Assembly: GCF_008124765.1 (NCBI RefSeq)
Contig: NZ_VNHS01000012.1
Coordinates: 294,840 to 358,839, forward strand
Length of the DNA: 64,000 nt
Direction of reading: 5' to 3'
Source of the DNA: Paenibacillus methanolicus
GTDB lineage: Bacteria > Bacillota > Bacilli > Paenibacillales > Paenibacillaceae
Shown: one piece after another, positions 34,301 through 42,649 of the stretch
Layout: each line of letters opens with the position of its first letter
How positions within the stretch are numbered: the stretch's first letter is position 1
Position numbers and translations under genes: made by a program
Notes under the pieces: model-generated
Told to the model about the DNA's origin: nothing
The model's input: only the letters and a program-made list of their open reading frames with translations
The model's database searches: none

Positions 34301-35728
34301 ATGATTTGGATCTTGCTGGCGCTGCTTGTGTTTATTTTTCAGATCGGGACCATCCTGATCCTGGAGTTCCGCAGGCCCTCGAAAACAGTTGCGTGGCTGC
34401 TGATTTTGTTCATTTTCCCCATTGTCGGCTTCATCATGTATTACTTTCTGGCGCAGGAATACCGGCACCGCAAGACCGTCCGCAAACGTAACGTCGTCGC
34501 CGAAGAAATGCGGCTGCAGGCGCTGCGCAGATGCAAGATGGTGCACCGTCCGGCCGAGCTCGGCACCGGCGAATTCAGCCACCAGGAGCGGCTGTTCCGG
34601 CTGCTCTCCGGCATGTCGACCTCGCCGATCACCGGCTGCAACCAAACGGAGGTGCTCACGAACGGGGAAGCGACCTACGCGTCCATCCTGGAGGCGATCG
34701 AAGGGGCCAACCACCATGTCCACGTCGAGTATTACACGATCCGCAACGATCGAATCGGCAACAAACTGAAGGACGCGCTCATCCGTAAGGCGAAGCAGGG
34801 AGTGGAGGTGCGCGTCATCTACGACGGCGTCGGCTCGTATGAGCTGCATGGCAGCTACGTTCGCGAGCTTCGGGAGGCCGGCATCCACACGCAGTGCTTC
34901 CTCGCGCCGCGGTTGGCGCTGTTCGACAAGCGGATCAATTACCGGGATCATCGGAAAATCGTCGTCGTCGACGGCCGCATCGGGTTCGTCGGGGGCATCA
35001 ACATCGGCGACGAATATTTGGGCGGCAATCCGAAGCTCGGGTTCTGGCGCGATACGCATGTAAGGATCGAGGGGGACGCGGTATATTTCTTGCAGGACGT
35101 CTTCTTGAAGGATTGGTGGTTCACCGCCAAGGAACGGCTGAGCGACCCGGCTTACTTGCCGGAGCATAACTGCGCGGGGAATGAGCAGGTGCAGATTATT
35201 TCGAGCGGCCCGGACTCGCTGGCGGATGCCATTCTCGAATGCGTATTCGCGGCGGTGTCGGTGGCGAAGCGCCGGATTTGGATCACGACGCCTTACTTCA
35301 TCCCTGACGCGAGCATTCTGATGGCGCTGCGGACGGCGGCGCTGAGCGGGGTCGACGTGCGACTGATCATCCCGTACGTGGCGGATTCGAATCTGGTGCT
35401 GCGGGCATCGTTGTCCTATGTCGAGGATTTGCTGGCGGTCGGGGTGCGAATCTACCGGTATCGCAAAGGCTTCGTCCACGCGAAGGTGCTCATCATCGAC
35501 GACATGCTGGCTTCCGTCGGCACGGCCAATATGGACATGCGCAGCTTCTTCAGCAACTTCGAGTTGAATGCGCTGCTATTTAGTCAGAAGGCGATCAAGC
35601 GGCTGGAGGGAGATTTTCTGGACGATCTGAGCGTGTGCGAGGAACTAAGCCTATCCGTATTCGAGCGACGGCCGCGCAAGGCGAAGGCGGGGGAAGTGCT
35701 GGCGCGCATGTTATCTCCGCTGCTGTAG
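34301..35728 (+). CDS. cls: Cardiolipin synthase
   Basis: The product has 475 residues. Two N-terminal membrane helices (residues about 2-20 and 30-50) precede two phospholipase D domains. The first HKD-type site is NYRDHRKIVVVDGRIGFVGG near residue 217; the second is FVHAKVLIIDDMLASVGTAN near residue 395. It condenses phosphatidylglycerol to cardiolipin in the membrane. Length and order match bacterial ClsA-type enzymes. It is a single gene between terminators and operator G. Confidence 0.93.
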   Translation: MIWILLALLVFIFQIGTILILEFRRPSKTVAWLLILFIFPIVGFIMYYFLAQEYRHRKTVRKRNVVAEEMRLQALRRCKMVHRPAELGTGEFSHQERLFRLLSGMSTSPITGCNQTEVLTNGEATYASILEAIEGANHHVHVEYYTIRNDRIGNKLKDALIRKAKQGVEVRVIYDGVGSYELHGSYVRELREAGIHTQCFLAPRLALFDKRINYRDHRKIVVVDGRIGFVGGINIGDEYLGGNPKLGFWRDTHVRIEGDAVYFLQDVFLKDWWFTAKERLSDPAYLPEHNCAGNEQVQIISSGPDSLADAILECVFAAVSVAKRRIWITTPYFIPDASILMALRTAALSGVDVRLIIPYVADSNLVLRASLSYVEDLLAVGVRIYRYRKGFVHAKVLIIDDMLASVGTANMDMRSFFSNFELNALLFSQKAIKRLEGDFLDDLSVCEELSLSVFERRPRKAKAGEVLARMLSPLL

Positions 35729-35769
35729 CGGCTGCGGGATGGGCGGCTTCCCCGAAAACGTAAATACTT

Positions 35770-35790
35770 GATACAAAATGTATCTATAAT
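35770..35790 (+). promoter_or_regulatory. GWTAC-N5-GTAWC operator abutting a perfect -10 box
   Basis: GATACAAAATGTATC (35770-35784) is followed at once by TATAAT (35785-35790). No good -35 box is visible 17 bp upstream (AAATAC), so the promoter may be activator-dependent or weak. The 55-codon gene starts 44 bp downstream. Confidence 0.7.
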
Positions 35791-35833
35791 GTGGTAGAAT
35801 AGAAGCAATAAACTTATCATTGGAGTGCAGCCC

Positions 35834-36001
35834 ATGACGACAAAGGAAGCTCTGCAGCAAATTCAGGCTGATTTGCTTACGATGAGCGTAAGCGTGGAGG
35901 AACAGATCGAACGCATCGATCGCATTCTACACGATAGCGGTCCCGATGGGCAGTCGCGTACGCAAGCCGAAGAGCAGCCAAGGCTTGCCGGAGGCGCTTA
36001 A
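35834..36001 (+). CDS. Small 55-residue helical protein, unknown function
   Basis: The ATG at 35834 has GGAG about eight bases before it. The product starts MTTKEALQQIQADLLTMSVS and continues as a charged, probably alpha-helical and coiled-coil-prone segment up to about residue 34. A polar, likely disordered tail follows. It has no signal peptide or membrane helix. Evidence that it is real: its own TATAAT, a perfect operator of the window-wide GWTAC motif, and a ribosome binding site. The hairpin repeat array begins 14 bases after its stop. I do not recognise the family. Confidence 0.6.
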   Translation: MTTKEALQQIQADLLTMSVSVEEQIERIDRILHDSGPDGQSRTQAEEQPRLAGGA

Positions 36002-36014
36002 CCGTTACATAAAA

Positions 36015-36173
36015 GCGGATTGGTTTACGTTCCCAATCGGAAGATTGGGAATGTAGCATTCCGCGAGGAGGGCTGATTGGTTTGCGTTCCCAATTGGAAG
36101 ATTGGGCATGCAGCATTCAGCCAAAGCGGATTGGTTTGCGTTCGGTCGTAAGACCGGGCATGCAGCATTCAGC
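36015..36173 (+). repeat. Three tandem hairpin units with GNRA loops
   Basis: The units are 36015-36064, 36072-36121 and 36126-36173 (50, 50 and 48 bp). Each reads GC(G/T)GATTGGTTT(A/G)CG, a stem-loop, then ATG(T/C)AGCATTC(C/A)GC. The loops on the plus strand are GGAA, GGAA and GTAA, all GNRA. Unit 1 and 2 stems are CCCAAT/ATTGGG, while unit 3 has CGGTC/GACCG. The outer stem is GCGGA/TCCGC in unit 1 and GCTGA/TCAGC in unit 2. The paired changes keep pairing, which points to selection on RNA or DNA structure. Confidence 0.8.
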
Positions 36174-36176
36174 TTA

Positions 36177-36228
36177 CCAAAAAAGAACCACCGTCCGCTC
36201 GGATACGTCCGGCAAAGGCGGTGGTTCT
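36177..36228 (-). terminator. Terminator of the FAD oxidoreductase genes (minus strand)
   Basis: Read on the minus strand, GAACCACCG and CGGTGGTTC form the stem and are followed by a T run (A6 on the plus strand at 36178-36184). Confidence 0.8.
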
Positions 36229-36269
36229 TCGCGTTGGGCCAGCTCGCTCGGAGGAGCGGCCGCGGCTGT

Positions 36270-37499
36270 CTATGCGTGAACGAGCGAGGGCCGGCCAAGC
36301 CGCACGAGATCCGCGATCGGATGAGGCTCTCCCCGGATGAGCGAGAGGAGCAGCCCCGCTCCCATCATGCAGTAGACGTCGCCATTGCCGCCGTAGCCCA
36401 GCATATAGTAGACGCCTTTGCGCGCGGGATCTTCGCCGATGAACGGCAGATTGTCCTGCGACTCCGCGAACAGCGCGTTCCATGCGTAAGCAACCGGAGG
36501 CGTATCCGGACCGAGCAGCGCGCGTACCTGCTCATAGAGACGGCCGGTCTGCTTGTATATCGCCGCCTCGCTGGCGTAAGGCGTGACGGCCGTCTCGTCA
36601 AGGCCGCCGGCGACGATGCGGCCGTCCGCGCTCGTGCGCATATACAAGTAAGGCCGCGCGGTTTCCCAGATCAGCCATCGCCCGTGCCAATTGCCGGGCT
36701 CTGGCATCGGCTCGGTGACGACGGCGAAGGAGCGGCTCATCTTGGGCTTCACCAGCCGGCCTCGGAGCTGTTCCGGCTCGTAACCGATCGAGTAGACGAC
36801 GTAATCGGCCTCGACCGTATGGCCGGTTGAAGTTCGCAGCCGATGCGTGCCTTCCGGAAGCGTCTCGTGACCGGTCACGGCCGTATGCTCGAACACGCGC
36901 AGTCCGTTGTCCGCGACTGTGTTCATGACGGCTTGCACGAACCGGAACGGATTGATCTCGCCGTCGCCATGCGTGACGATCGCCCCGGGCTTGCGGAACG
37001 GGAAGTGGCGCGCGATCTGCTCCGGCTCCCAGAATTCGACGTCGAACCCGTTGGCCGCGAGCGCTTCGTATTCGCGAGCTAACTTCGGCAAATCCTGCTC
37101 GGTGCTCGCGTAATATAGGCTGCTGCGGTCACGATATTCCACGTCTCGGCCTGTCTCGGACGCGGTCTTGGCAAGCTCCACGACCGCATCGCGGCAAGCG
37201 CGGTAGAAGCGGACGGCCGGTGCTTCTCCGATCTGCGCGATCAGGTCGGTCAGCATAATGTCGTTCGAGAATTGAAGAAGTCCGGTATTGGCCGACGTGC
37301 TCCCCGCGGCGATGCGGTTCTGTTCGAGCAACATCGCGTCGAAGCCGTTCCCGGCCAATGCGCGGCCCATTAGCGCGCCGGCCATTCCGCCGCCGATAAC
37401 GACCGCTCGCGCCTTCGCGTTCTCGGCAAGCGCCGGATATTCGCGCGGCGCCGCCATCGTCGTCGGCCAATAGAATGATCCGTTATGCAAGTCCTTCAT
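36270..37499 (-). CDS. FAD-dependent oxidoreductase (DAO family), copy 1
   Basis: The product has 409 residues. The ATG at 37499 has GGGAGG at seven bases. The N-terminal FAD-binding VVIGGGMAGALMGRALAG is at about residues 35-52. The body and end follow the D-amino-acid oxidase/glycine oxidase fold: GGLDETAVTP, NLPFIGEDP and YMLGYGGNGDVY. It oxidises an amine or hydroxyl substrate, identity unknown. The neighbour at 37543-38787 is a paralogue with the same layout, and the two are 43 bp apart on the same strand, a likely tandem duplication. Confidence 0.88.
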   Translation of the reverse strand: MKDLHNGSFYWPTTMAAPREYPALAENAKARAVVIGGGMAGALMGRALAGNGFDAMLLEQNRIAAGSTSANTGLLQFSNDIMLTDLIAQIGEAPAVRFYRACRDAVVELAKTASETGRDVEYRDRSSLYYASTEQDLPKLAREYEALAANGFDVEFWEPEQIARHFPFRKPGAIVTHGDGEINPFRFVQAVMNTVADNGLRVFEHTAVTGHETLPEGTHRLRTSTGHTVEADYVVYSIGYEPEQLRGRLVKPKMSRSFAVVTEPMPEPGNWHGRWLIWETARPYLYMRTSADGRIVAGGLDETAVTPYASEAAIYKQTGRLYEQVRALLGPDTPPVAYAWNALFAESQDNLPFIGEDPARKGVYYMLGYGGNGDVYCMMGAGLLLSLIRGEPHPIADLVRLGRPSLVHA

Positions 37500-37542
37500 T
37501 GGCATGCCTCCCACTGGCTAGGTTGCCAATCGTCGCGGTGGC

Positions 37543-38787
37543 TCATGCATGAAGGCGGCGATCGGGAGCGGGGCGGTCCAGCCGCAGCAAACTCGCGATC
37601 GGGTCGGGCTCTTCGCCTCGTATCAGATCGAGCAGCAGCTGCGAGGCGAGCATGCTGTAGACCGTTCCGTTGCCGCCATAACCCAGACAGTAATAGATGC
37701 CCGGCAAGGCGGGATCGGGGCCGATGAACGGCAAGCCGTCGCGCGATTCGCCGAATGTGGCGCTCCATTCGTAGGCGGCGCGCGCGTCGATATCCGGGAA
37801 CAGCGCGCCCAATTCCCGCTCCAGCCGGTCTGTATGCGCGCGCAGTTCCCGACCGCCGGTCACCGGCGTCTCTTCGTCCTCGTCCAAGCCGCCGATGACG
37901 ACGCGGCCGTCCTGCGTCGTGCGCAAATACAAGTAGGGGCGCCGCGTCTCCCAAATCATCCATTGTTTGTGCCAGCCGGCCAGACTCGGCACCGGCTCGG
38001 TGACCATGGCGAAGGAGCGGTTCAACTCCGCTTTGATCAGATGTCCGCGAAGTTCCTCCGGCTCGTAGCCGACGGCATAGATGACATGCTCCGCTTCGAT
38101 AACCGCGCCCGTCTCGGTCATAAGACGGTGAAACCCGTTGGCAGGGATATGCGAGATGATGCCGGTATGTTCGCAGACGGCGAGTCCATGCCGAACCGCT
38201 TGATCGGCCAGACCGTGGACAAAGCGGAACGGGTTGATTTCGGCGTCGCCATGGGTGACGATCGCGCCTGCCTTGCGGAACGGGAAATGCGCCGCGATCC
38301 GGTCGGCCTCCCAATATTCCACGTCGAAGCCGTTATGGAACAGCGCTTCGTATTCGCGGCGAAGCTTCGGCACGTCCTGCTCCTCGCTTGCGTAATAGAG
38401 ACTGCTCGTCCGCCGGAACCCCGCGTCCGTACGCAGTTCCGTCGCGCGCTGTTCCAATTGATCGACCGCCCTGCGGCAAGCGCGGTAAAAGTCGACGGCG
38501 CGTCCATCGCCGACCTGCGCCATGAGCTCGACCAGCATGATATCGTTGCTGAACTGCAGCAGTCCCGTATTGGCGGCCGAGCTGCCGACGGCGATCTCGT
38601 CGCGTTCAACCAGCAGCGTGTCGATGCCCGCCGAAGCTAGCGCATGGGCGCACAATACGCCCGACATGCCCCCGCCGACGACGGCGACGCGCACGCTCCG
38701 GTTCTCCGCGAGCTGCGGGTACCGCGTGTAAGCTGGCAGCGTGTCGGGCCAGTAGAGCTTGCCGCTGTATAACGGTTTGGTGGTCAT
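37543..38787 (-). CDS. FAD-dependent oxidoreductase (DAO family), copy 2
   Basis: The product has 414 residues. The ATG at 38787 is preceded by GGAGAAGAGG; the longer form to 38865 has no support. It has VAVVGGGMSGVLCAHALA near residue 35, GLPFIGPDP and YYCLGYGGNGTVY near the end, matching copy 1 almost motif by motif. It is the upstream gene of the pair and shares the terminator at 36177-36228. The substrate is unknown. Divergence between copies in the middle part suggests different substrates. Confidence 0.88.
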   Translation of the reverse strand: MTTKPLYSGKLYWPDTLPAYTRYPQLAENRSVRVAVVGGGMSGVLCAHALASAGIDTLLVERDEIAVGSSAANTGLLQFSNDIMLVELMAQVGDGRAVDFYRACRRAVDQLEQRATELRTDAGFRRTSSLYYASEEQDVPKLRREYEALFHNGFDVEYWEADRIAAHFPFRKAGAIVTHGDAEINPFRFVHGLADQAVRHGLAVCEHTGIISHIPANGFHRLMTETGAVIEAEHVIYAVGYEPEELRGHLIKAELNRSFAMVTEPVPSLAGWHKQWMIWETRRPYLYLRTTQDGRVVIGGLDEDEETPVTGGRELRAHTDRLERELGALFPDIDARAAYEWSATFGESRDGLPFIGPDPALPGIYYCLGYGGNGTVYSMLASQLLLDLIRGEEPDPIASLLRLDRPAPDRRLHA

Positions 38788-38875
38788 CGTTCCTCTTCTC
38801 CTTCCGTTTCCTCCACCAGATTCCATTCTTATCCCCCAAGGCGTCGCAAACCATCCGGGATTCACGCAGTATACG

Positions 38876-38906
38876 GCAAAAACGGACGGCCCTTCGGCCG
38901 TCCGTT
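38876..38906 (-). terminator. Terminator of the YtxH operon (minus strand)
   Basis: AACGGACGGCC and GGCCGTCCGTT flank a four-base loop, with A5 on the plus strand giving a T run on the minus strand. It starts 11 bases after the stop of the 67-residue gene. Confidence 0.88.
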
Positions 38907-38916
38907 CGCGCGTAAG

Positions 38917-39120
38917 CTATTCTTGGATCGGGTCAGGCACAAGGCCGTCGCGTTCCAATTCGCTATTGGTTTTCATTCGCTCCATATCGCGGCCGAGCCG
39001 TCTCATATCTTCGGCATCCTGCACCATCGATCCGTTCTGAACTTCGTCGACGGGCCTTGAGGCGCGTCCGGCTTGTCCCAGGTCAGCCGGCCCGTTCCCG
39101 TCCTTAGGATTGATAGACAT
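38917..39120 (-). CDS. Small acidic/basic hydrophilic protein, unknown
   Basis: The product has 67 residues. The ATG at 39120 lies inside the last codons of the YtxH gene, giving a 17-bp overlap and probable translational coupling; no separate ribosome binding site is seen. The sequence is charged (MRRLGRDMERMKTNSELERD), with no membrane helix. I do not recognise it. Conserved coupling to a YtxH protein would be its best clue. Confidence 0.6.
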   Translation of the reverse strand: MSINPKDGNGPADLGQAGRASRPVDEVQNGSMVQDAEDMRRLGRDMERMKTNSELERDGLVPDPIQE

Positions 39121-39514
39121 GGGAGGGCGTCGCCGTGCCCGTCGCGCTGCCGGAGCTTGCGCTGCTGCTCGCGCCGGCGCTTGGCGAGCTGCCGAGCGTT
39201 TGTTTGTTATCCTCTTGGTCGGCTTGCGCATCGTTCTTCATGTTCTGGAAGACGCCAGCCGTCGATTCGGCGGCCGTCGCCACCTTCTCCGCGGCCACTT
39301 TGCCGAATTCATTGACGCGTTCGCGGGCGGCCGCCGCTTTGTCCGCCGCCTGGGAAGCCATGAGCGATGCCCGTTCGCGGGCGGATGCCGTCAATTCGGA
39401 CGATTTAAGTTTTAGCGACTCCCTCATTTCCTTGCCGTTCTTCGGCGTTACGAGAAGAGCCGTCACCGCGCCGATGGCGCCACCGATCAGTAGACCTTTC
39501 ATTGCGTTTGCCAT
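39104..39514 (-). CDS. YtxH-domain protein
   Basis: The product has 136 residues. It starts MANAMKGLLIGGAIGAVTALLVTPKNGKEMR, the YtxH pattern: one short glycine/alanine-rich membrane helix, then a P-K-x-G-x-E-x-R turn. A long amphipathic Ala-rich helix follows (residues about 35-90) and then a Ser/Gly-rich tail. YtxH proteins are general-stress-type membrane-associated proteins of unclear role. AAGGAG precedes the ATG on the minus strand. Confidence 0.85.
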   Translation of the reverse strand: MANAMKGLLIGGAIGAVTALLVTPKNGKEMRESLKLKSSELTASARERASLMASQAADKAAAARERVNEFGKVAAEKVATAAESTAGVFQNMKNDAQADQEDNKQTLGSSPSAGASSSASSGSATGTATPSHVYQS

Positions 39515-39739
39515 TGTTCGTCAACTCCTTATAGGGAAGGTTTGGTTTAGAAGCGTCGCTAAGGGAAGCGTCAGCATCGCTTACGACTTCTTGCCCTGTT
39601 TATAACCGGGGGGAGGGGCTTTGAAACGATCGCGGCCAACTGTTTCAGCTTGGCGGACGGGCGTTTATATGCAGGGTAGAGCGGCGGGCGGCATGCGGCG
39701 CGCCAGCTATTCCAACGAACTCGAAAGGTGGAGATCCAC

Positions 39740-39904
39740 ATGATCGGATGGGCCATTTTGTTTTTCGTCATCGCGATCGCGGCAGGCATTACCGGATTTT
39801 TCTGGCTCGCTTCCGCGGCGGCGGCCATCGCGAAAGTCTTGTTCTTCGTATTCCTCGTGTTGTTCATCGTATCGCTCGTGTTCGGCCGTAGAGGACGCGT
39901 ATAA
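39740..39904 (+). CDS. DUF1328/YtjA-family small membrane protein
   Basis: The product has 54 residues, starting MIGWAILFFVIAIAAGITGF. There are two hydrophobic helices with a small-residue turn (ASAAAAIAK) and the ending LVFGRRGRV. This is the typical form of the DUF1328/YtjA family. GGTGGAG precedes the ATG by six bases. It lies divergent from the YtxH pair and ahead of a YflT-like stress gene, which suggests a stress-related neighbourhood. Confidence 0.85.
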   Translation: MIGWAILFFVIAIAAGITGFFWLASAAAAIAKVLFFVFLVLFIVSLVFGRRGRV

Positions 39905-39970
39905 CCGACGGATAAGCGCATAGCCGATGTACCGCAGGCAAGACAAGCATGATCAAGGAGGCAGACGAAC

Positions 39971-40375
39971 ATGGCGACCAACGTGACCAACGCAACGAAG
40001 GTGCATACCGTATCCACGATGCAGGAAGCGAAGGAGCAGATCCATAGCTTCATCGCGCAAGGCTATGCGAAGGACCAGTTGTTCGTGCTGGCGCATGACA
40101 AAGACCGCACGGAACGGCTCGCGGAGGCGATGGACACCGAGCGCATCGGCCTGGAAGAGGAGGGCGTCATGACCGCGGTCGCCAACCTGTTCCGCTCGCG
40201 CGGCAAGGAACTGCGGGCGAAGATGCAGTCCGTCGGCATACGGGCGTCCGAGGCGGAACGGCTCGAGAAGGAGCTGGACCAAGGTAAAATCGTCGTTATC
40301 GCGTGGGGCGGCAAGCCCTACGAGAACGAAGACTACGATCCGCTTATTTCGTACTATCCGCCGTTTCTGCTCTAA
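39971..40375 (+). CDS. YflT/GS17M-like general stress protein
   Basis: The product has 134 residues. The N-terminal domain (residues about 10-60) reads VHTVSTMQEAKEQIHSFIAQGYAKDQLFVLAHD, as in the heat-induced stress protein YflT family. The rest is helical and charged, ending near VVIAWGGKPYEN. No catalytic residues are evident. AAGGAGG precedes the ATG. A long hairpin follows the gene. Confidence 0.82.
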   Translation: MATNVTNATKVHTVSTMQEAKEQIHSFIAQGYAKDQLFVLAHDKDRTERLAEAMDTERIGLEEEGVMTAVANLFRSRGKELRAKMQSVGIRASEAERLEKELDQGKIVVIAWGGKPYENEDYDPLISYYPPFLL

Positions 40376-40409
40376 TCGCAGAGGACGTACCAAGGGCTCG
40401 GCGCGAGCA

Positions 40410-40447
40410 GCAAGAAGACCGTTCACGAAGGCGAACGGTCTTCTTGC
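40410..40447 (+). terminator. Long hairpin after the YflT-like gene
   Basis: A perfect 15-bp stem (GCAAGAAGACCGTTC and its complement) lies 34 bases after the stop. No clean T-run follows on either strand, so termination may be incomplete. Confidence 0.6.
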
Positions 40448-40486
40448 CGTATGCGGAGCCGCTCCAAAGAAAGGAGGCGTTGATGC

Positions 40487-41572
40487 TTGCTGCCTAACAC
40501 CCGGCTGTTTCGCTTGGCTTACGGCACGATTCTGCTGCTGCTGATTATCTTCCTCGTCGCCAAGGTCAGCTTTCTCTTTCGGCCGATCGCCACGATGTTC
40601 AACATCTTGATCGTGCCGTTCATGCTGGCGGGTTTCTTCTACTATTTGCTCCGTCCGATCGTGAACTATTTGACCGCGCGCAAGATGAACCGGTTCGTCG
40701 CCGTCTTGTTCATCTATCTGCTGCTCGGCGCGTTTCTCGCCATCTTCTTCATGAGCGTATGGCCGGCGCTCGTCGCCCAGATCGAGCTGTTCGCCGAGGA
40801 AGCGCCGCAGCTGATCGACGGCTTCCGGGAGCAGATGCTCCATCTGCAGCACAACAAGATGATTGCCTCGTTCACGGCGCCGGAATCCGATCTGACGGCG
40901 CAAATATCGGAATACGTGGGCAGGCTCGTCAACTCGGCCTCCGCGTATTTGAACAACGTCATTCAAGTCGTGACGGGCTTCGTCATTGCCGTTACGACCG
41001 CGCCTTTCATCCTCTACTATATGTTGAAGGAAGGCGATACGCTGCCGCACTATCTGCTCGGCGCCGTGCCGCGCCGGTATCGGCCGGACGGGGTCAGGGC
41101 GCTGCGGGAGATCGACGCGGCGCTAAGCGGCTTCATTCTGGGGCGAATGATTATTACGTTCCTGCTCGGCGTCATGATGTATATCGGGTTCTTAATTATC
41201 GGGCTGCCCTACGCGCTCCTCGTCACGGTCATCGCCACGGTGTTGAACCTCATCCCGTATTTGGGCCCCATCCTCGGCGCGATTCCGTGCGTGCTCGTCG
41301 CCTTCACCGCCTCCCCTACGATGGCGTTCTGGTCGCTCGTGGTCACGGTGGCCGCGCAGCAGATCGAAGGCAATTTGCTCTCCCCGCTCATCTACGGCAA
41401 GCGGATGGACGTCCATCCGCTGACGACGATTCTGCTGCTGCTCGTGGCGGGCGAGATCGCCGGCATTCTAGGCATCATACTATGCATCCCGTTCTATATG
41501 ATCATCAAAATCATCATCGTGCACCTCTACGACCTGTTCTTGGCCGAGAAAGTCGAGGAGTTGGTCGAGTAA
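40487..41572 (+). CDS. AI-2E/PerM-family transporter
   Basis: The product has 361 residues. The TTG start at 40487 is supported by AAGGAGG nine bases before. There are about eight membrane helices with a soluble loop between residues 90 and 150. Near the end, the conserved PYLGPILGAIP lies around residue 260 and QQIEGNLLSPLIYGKRMDVHP around residue 295, the PerM/AI-2E signature. In Bacillus relatives (YtvI, YueF) the function is unknown. Confidence 0.88.
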   Translation: MLPNTRLFRLAYGTILLLLIIFLVAKVSFLFRPIATMFNILIVPFMLAGFFYYLLRPIVNYLTARKMNRFVAVLFIYLLLGAFLAIFFMSVWPALVAQIELFAEEAPQLIDGFREQMLHLQHNKMIASFTAPESDLTAQISEYVGRLVNSASAYLNNVIQVVTGFVIAVTTAPFILYYMLKEGDTLPHYLLGAVPRRYRPDGVRALREIDAALSGFILGRMIITFLLGVMMYIGFLIIGLPYALLVTVIATVLNLIPYLGPILGAIPCVLVAFTASPTMAFWSLVVTVAAQQIEGNLLSPLIYGKRMDVHPLTTILLLLVAGEIAGILGIILCIPFYMIIKIIIVHLYDLFLAEKVEELVE

Positions 41573-41589
41573 AAGTCGCTCCATGCCGC

Positions 41590-42450
41590 TCACACGCGGC
41601 GCATCTCCTCCCGGTAAGCGCTCGGCGACATGTCGTAGAAGCGCTTGAACTGCTTGGAGAAGTACAGCGCGTCCTGAATGCCGACGGAGGACGCGATCTG
41701 CTCGATCGTCAGCTCCGGCCGTTCGCGCAGCAGCTGCCGGGCTTTGTCGATGCGCAGCTTGAGCAGGAACGTGACCGGCGTCATGCCGGTCCGCTGCTTG
41801 AACAGTCGGGATAGATACGCGCGATTATAACCGAGCGTGTCGGCCATCATCTCGATGGATACCGGCTCGGCGTACTGCGTGGAGAGATAACGGATGACCT
41901 GCGAGATGAGCGCTTCGCCGTCGCCGCCCTGCCGGTCGGGCGCGCGCCCGCCTTCGCCGTCCGCGGCGCCAAGCTCGGCGAGCAGCAGCTGCAGGTAGCC
42001 GGCCGCGCGCAGATGCGCGACGCCGCCGCCCGACCGGAACGTCCGCTCGATGCTGCGAAAGAGCACCGCAATGCGGCGGCTTGCCTCGCGCGCATGCGCC
42101 ACTGGGCTTGCGCCGGTCAGCCCCGTGACGGCGAGCAGCTCCGCGGCGTGGCGCCCCTCGAACGCGATCCAGCGGTAACGCCACGGGTCGCGTTCGTCCG
42201 AGGCGTAGCTGATCAGCTGTTCCGGGCGAATGAGGAATGTATGTCCCGCGCCGAGCGGATACGTTTCGCCCCCGGCGGTGAATGTCCCGCTGCCGGAGAG
42301 GACATGATGCATGAGGAAGTAGTCGTACACTTTCGGCCCGATCCTGTGAGCGGGCTTTGTTTGGCTTTCGCCGGAAAATAGCACATAGAGGTCGCCGTGC
42401 GAATTCGGCACCGGGTTGGAGACCACCGTATACGAAAAAGGACGTTCCAC
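41590..42450 (-). CDS. AraC-family transcriptional regulator
   Basis: The product has 286 residues. The GTG at 42450 is chosen because AAAGGA lies ten bases upstream; a longer form to 42522 has none. The N-terminal cupin-like sugar-sensing domain is in residues 10-110. The C-terminal double HTH begins near residue 180 and contains YNRAYLSRLFKQRTGMTPVTF and YFSKQFKRFYDMSPSAYR, cited as separate motifs. It is divergent from galK, so it probably regulates the galactose genes in response to a sugar. Confidence 0.9.
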   Translation of the reverse strand: MERPFSYTVVSNPVPNSHGDLYVLFSGESQTKPAHRIGPKVYDYFLMHHVLSGSGTFTAGGETYPLGAGHTFLIRPEQLISYASDERDPWRYRWIAFEGRHAAELLAVTGLTGASPVAHAREASRRIAVLFRSIERTFRSGGGVAHLRAAGYLQLLLAELGAADGEGGRAPDRQGGDGEALISQVIRYLSTQYAEPVSIEMMADTLGYNRAYLSRLFKQRTGMTPVTFLLKLRIDKARQLLRERPELTIEQIASSVGIQDALYFSKQFKRFYDMSPSAYREEMRRV

Positions 42451-42649
42451 GCGCGCACGCTCCTTTTCACCAATTCTACATATGAATCGATTGTACCATA
42501 AAAACGGCCGAAAACCGGACAAGCCTGCGACAGTAAGTCACATATCTCCATATAACGTGCACATTGAGCCATTTCGTTCGCGCGCGCATTTCGGTATACT
42601 AAGCCTATCAAAAGCTTTTAAATTTGCAGATAAAGGAAAGTGGTCGTTA

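Noticed and set aside
34187..35479. 430-codon minus-strand frame opposite cardiolipin synthase
   Set aside because: Antisense shadow in GC-rich coding DNA; Arg/His/Asp-rich product without domains. The same holds for the long frames opposite tex (58773-60209), the metallo-hydrolase (57160-58422) and galT.
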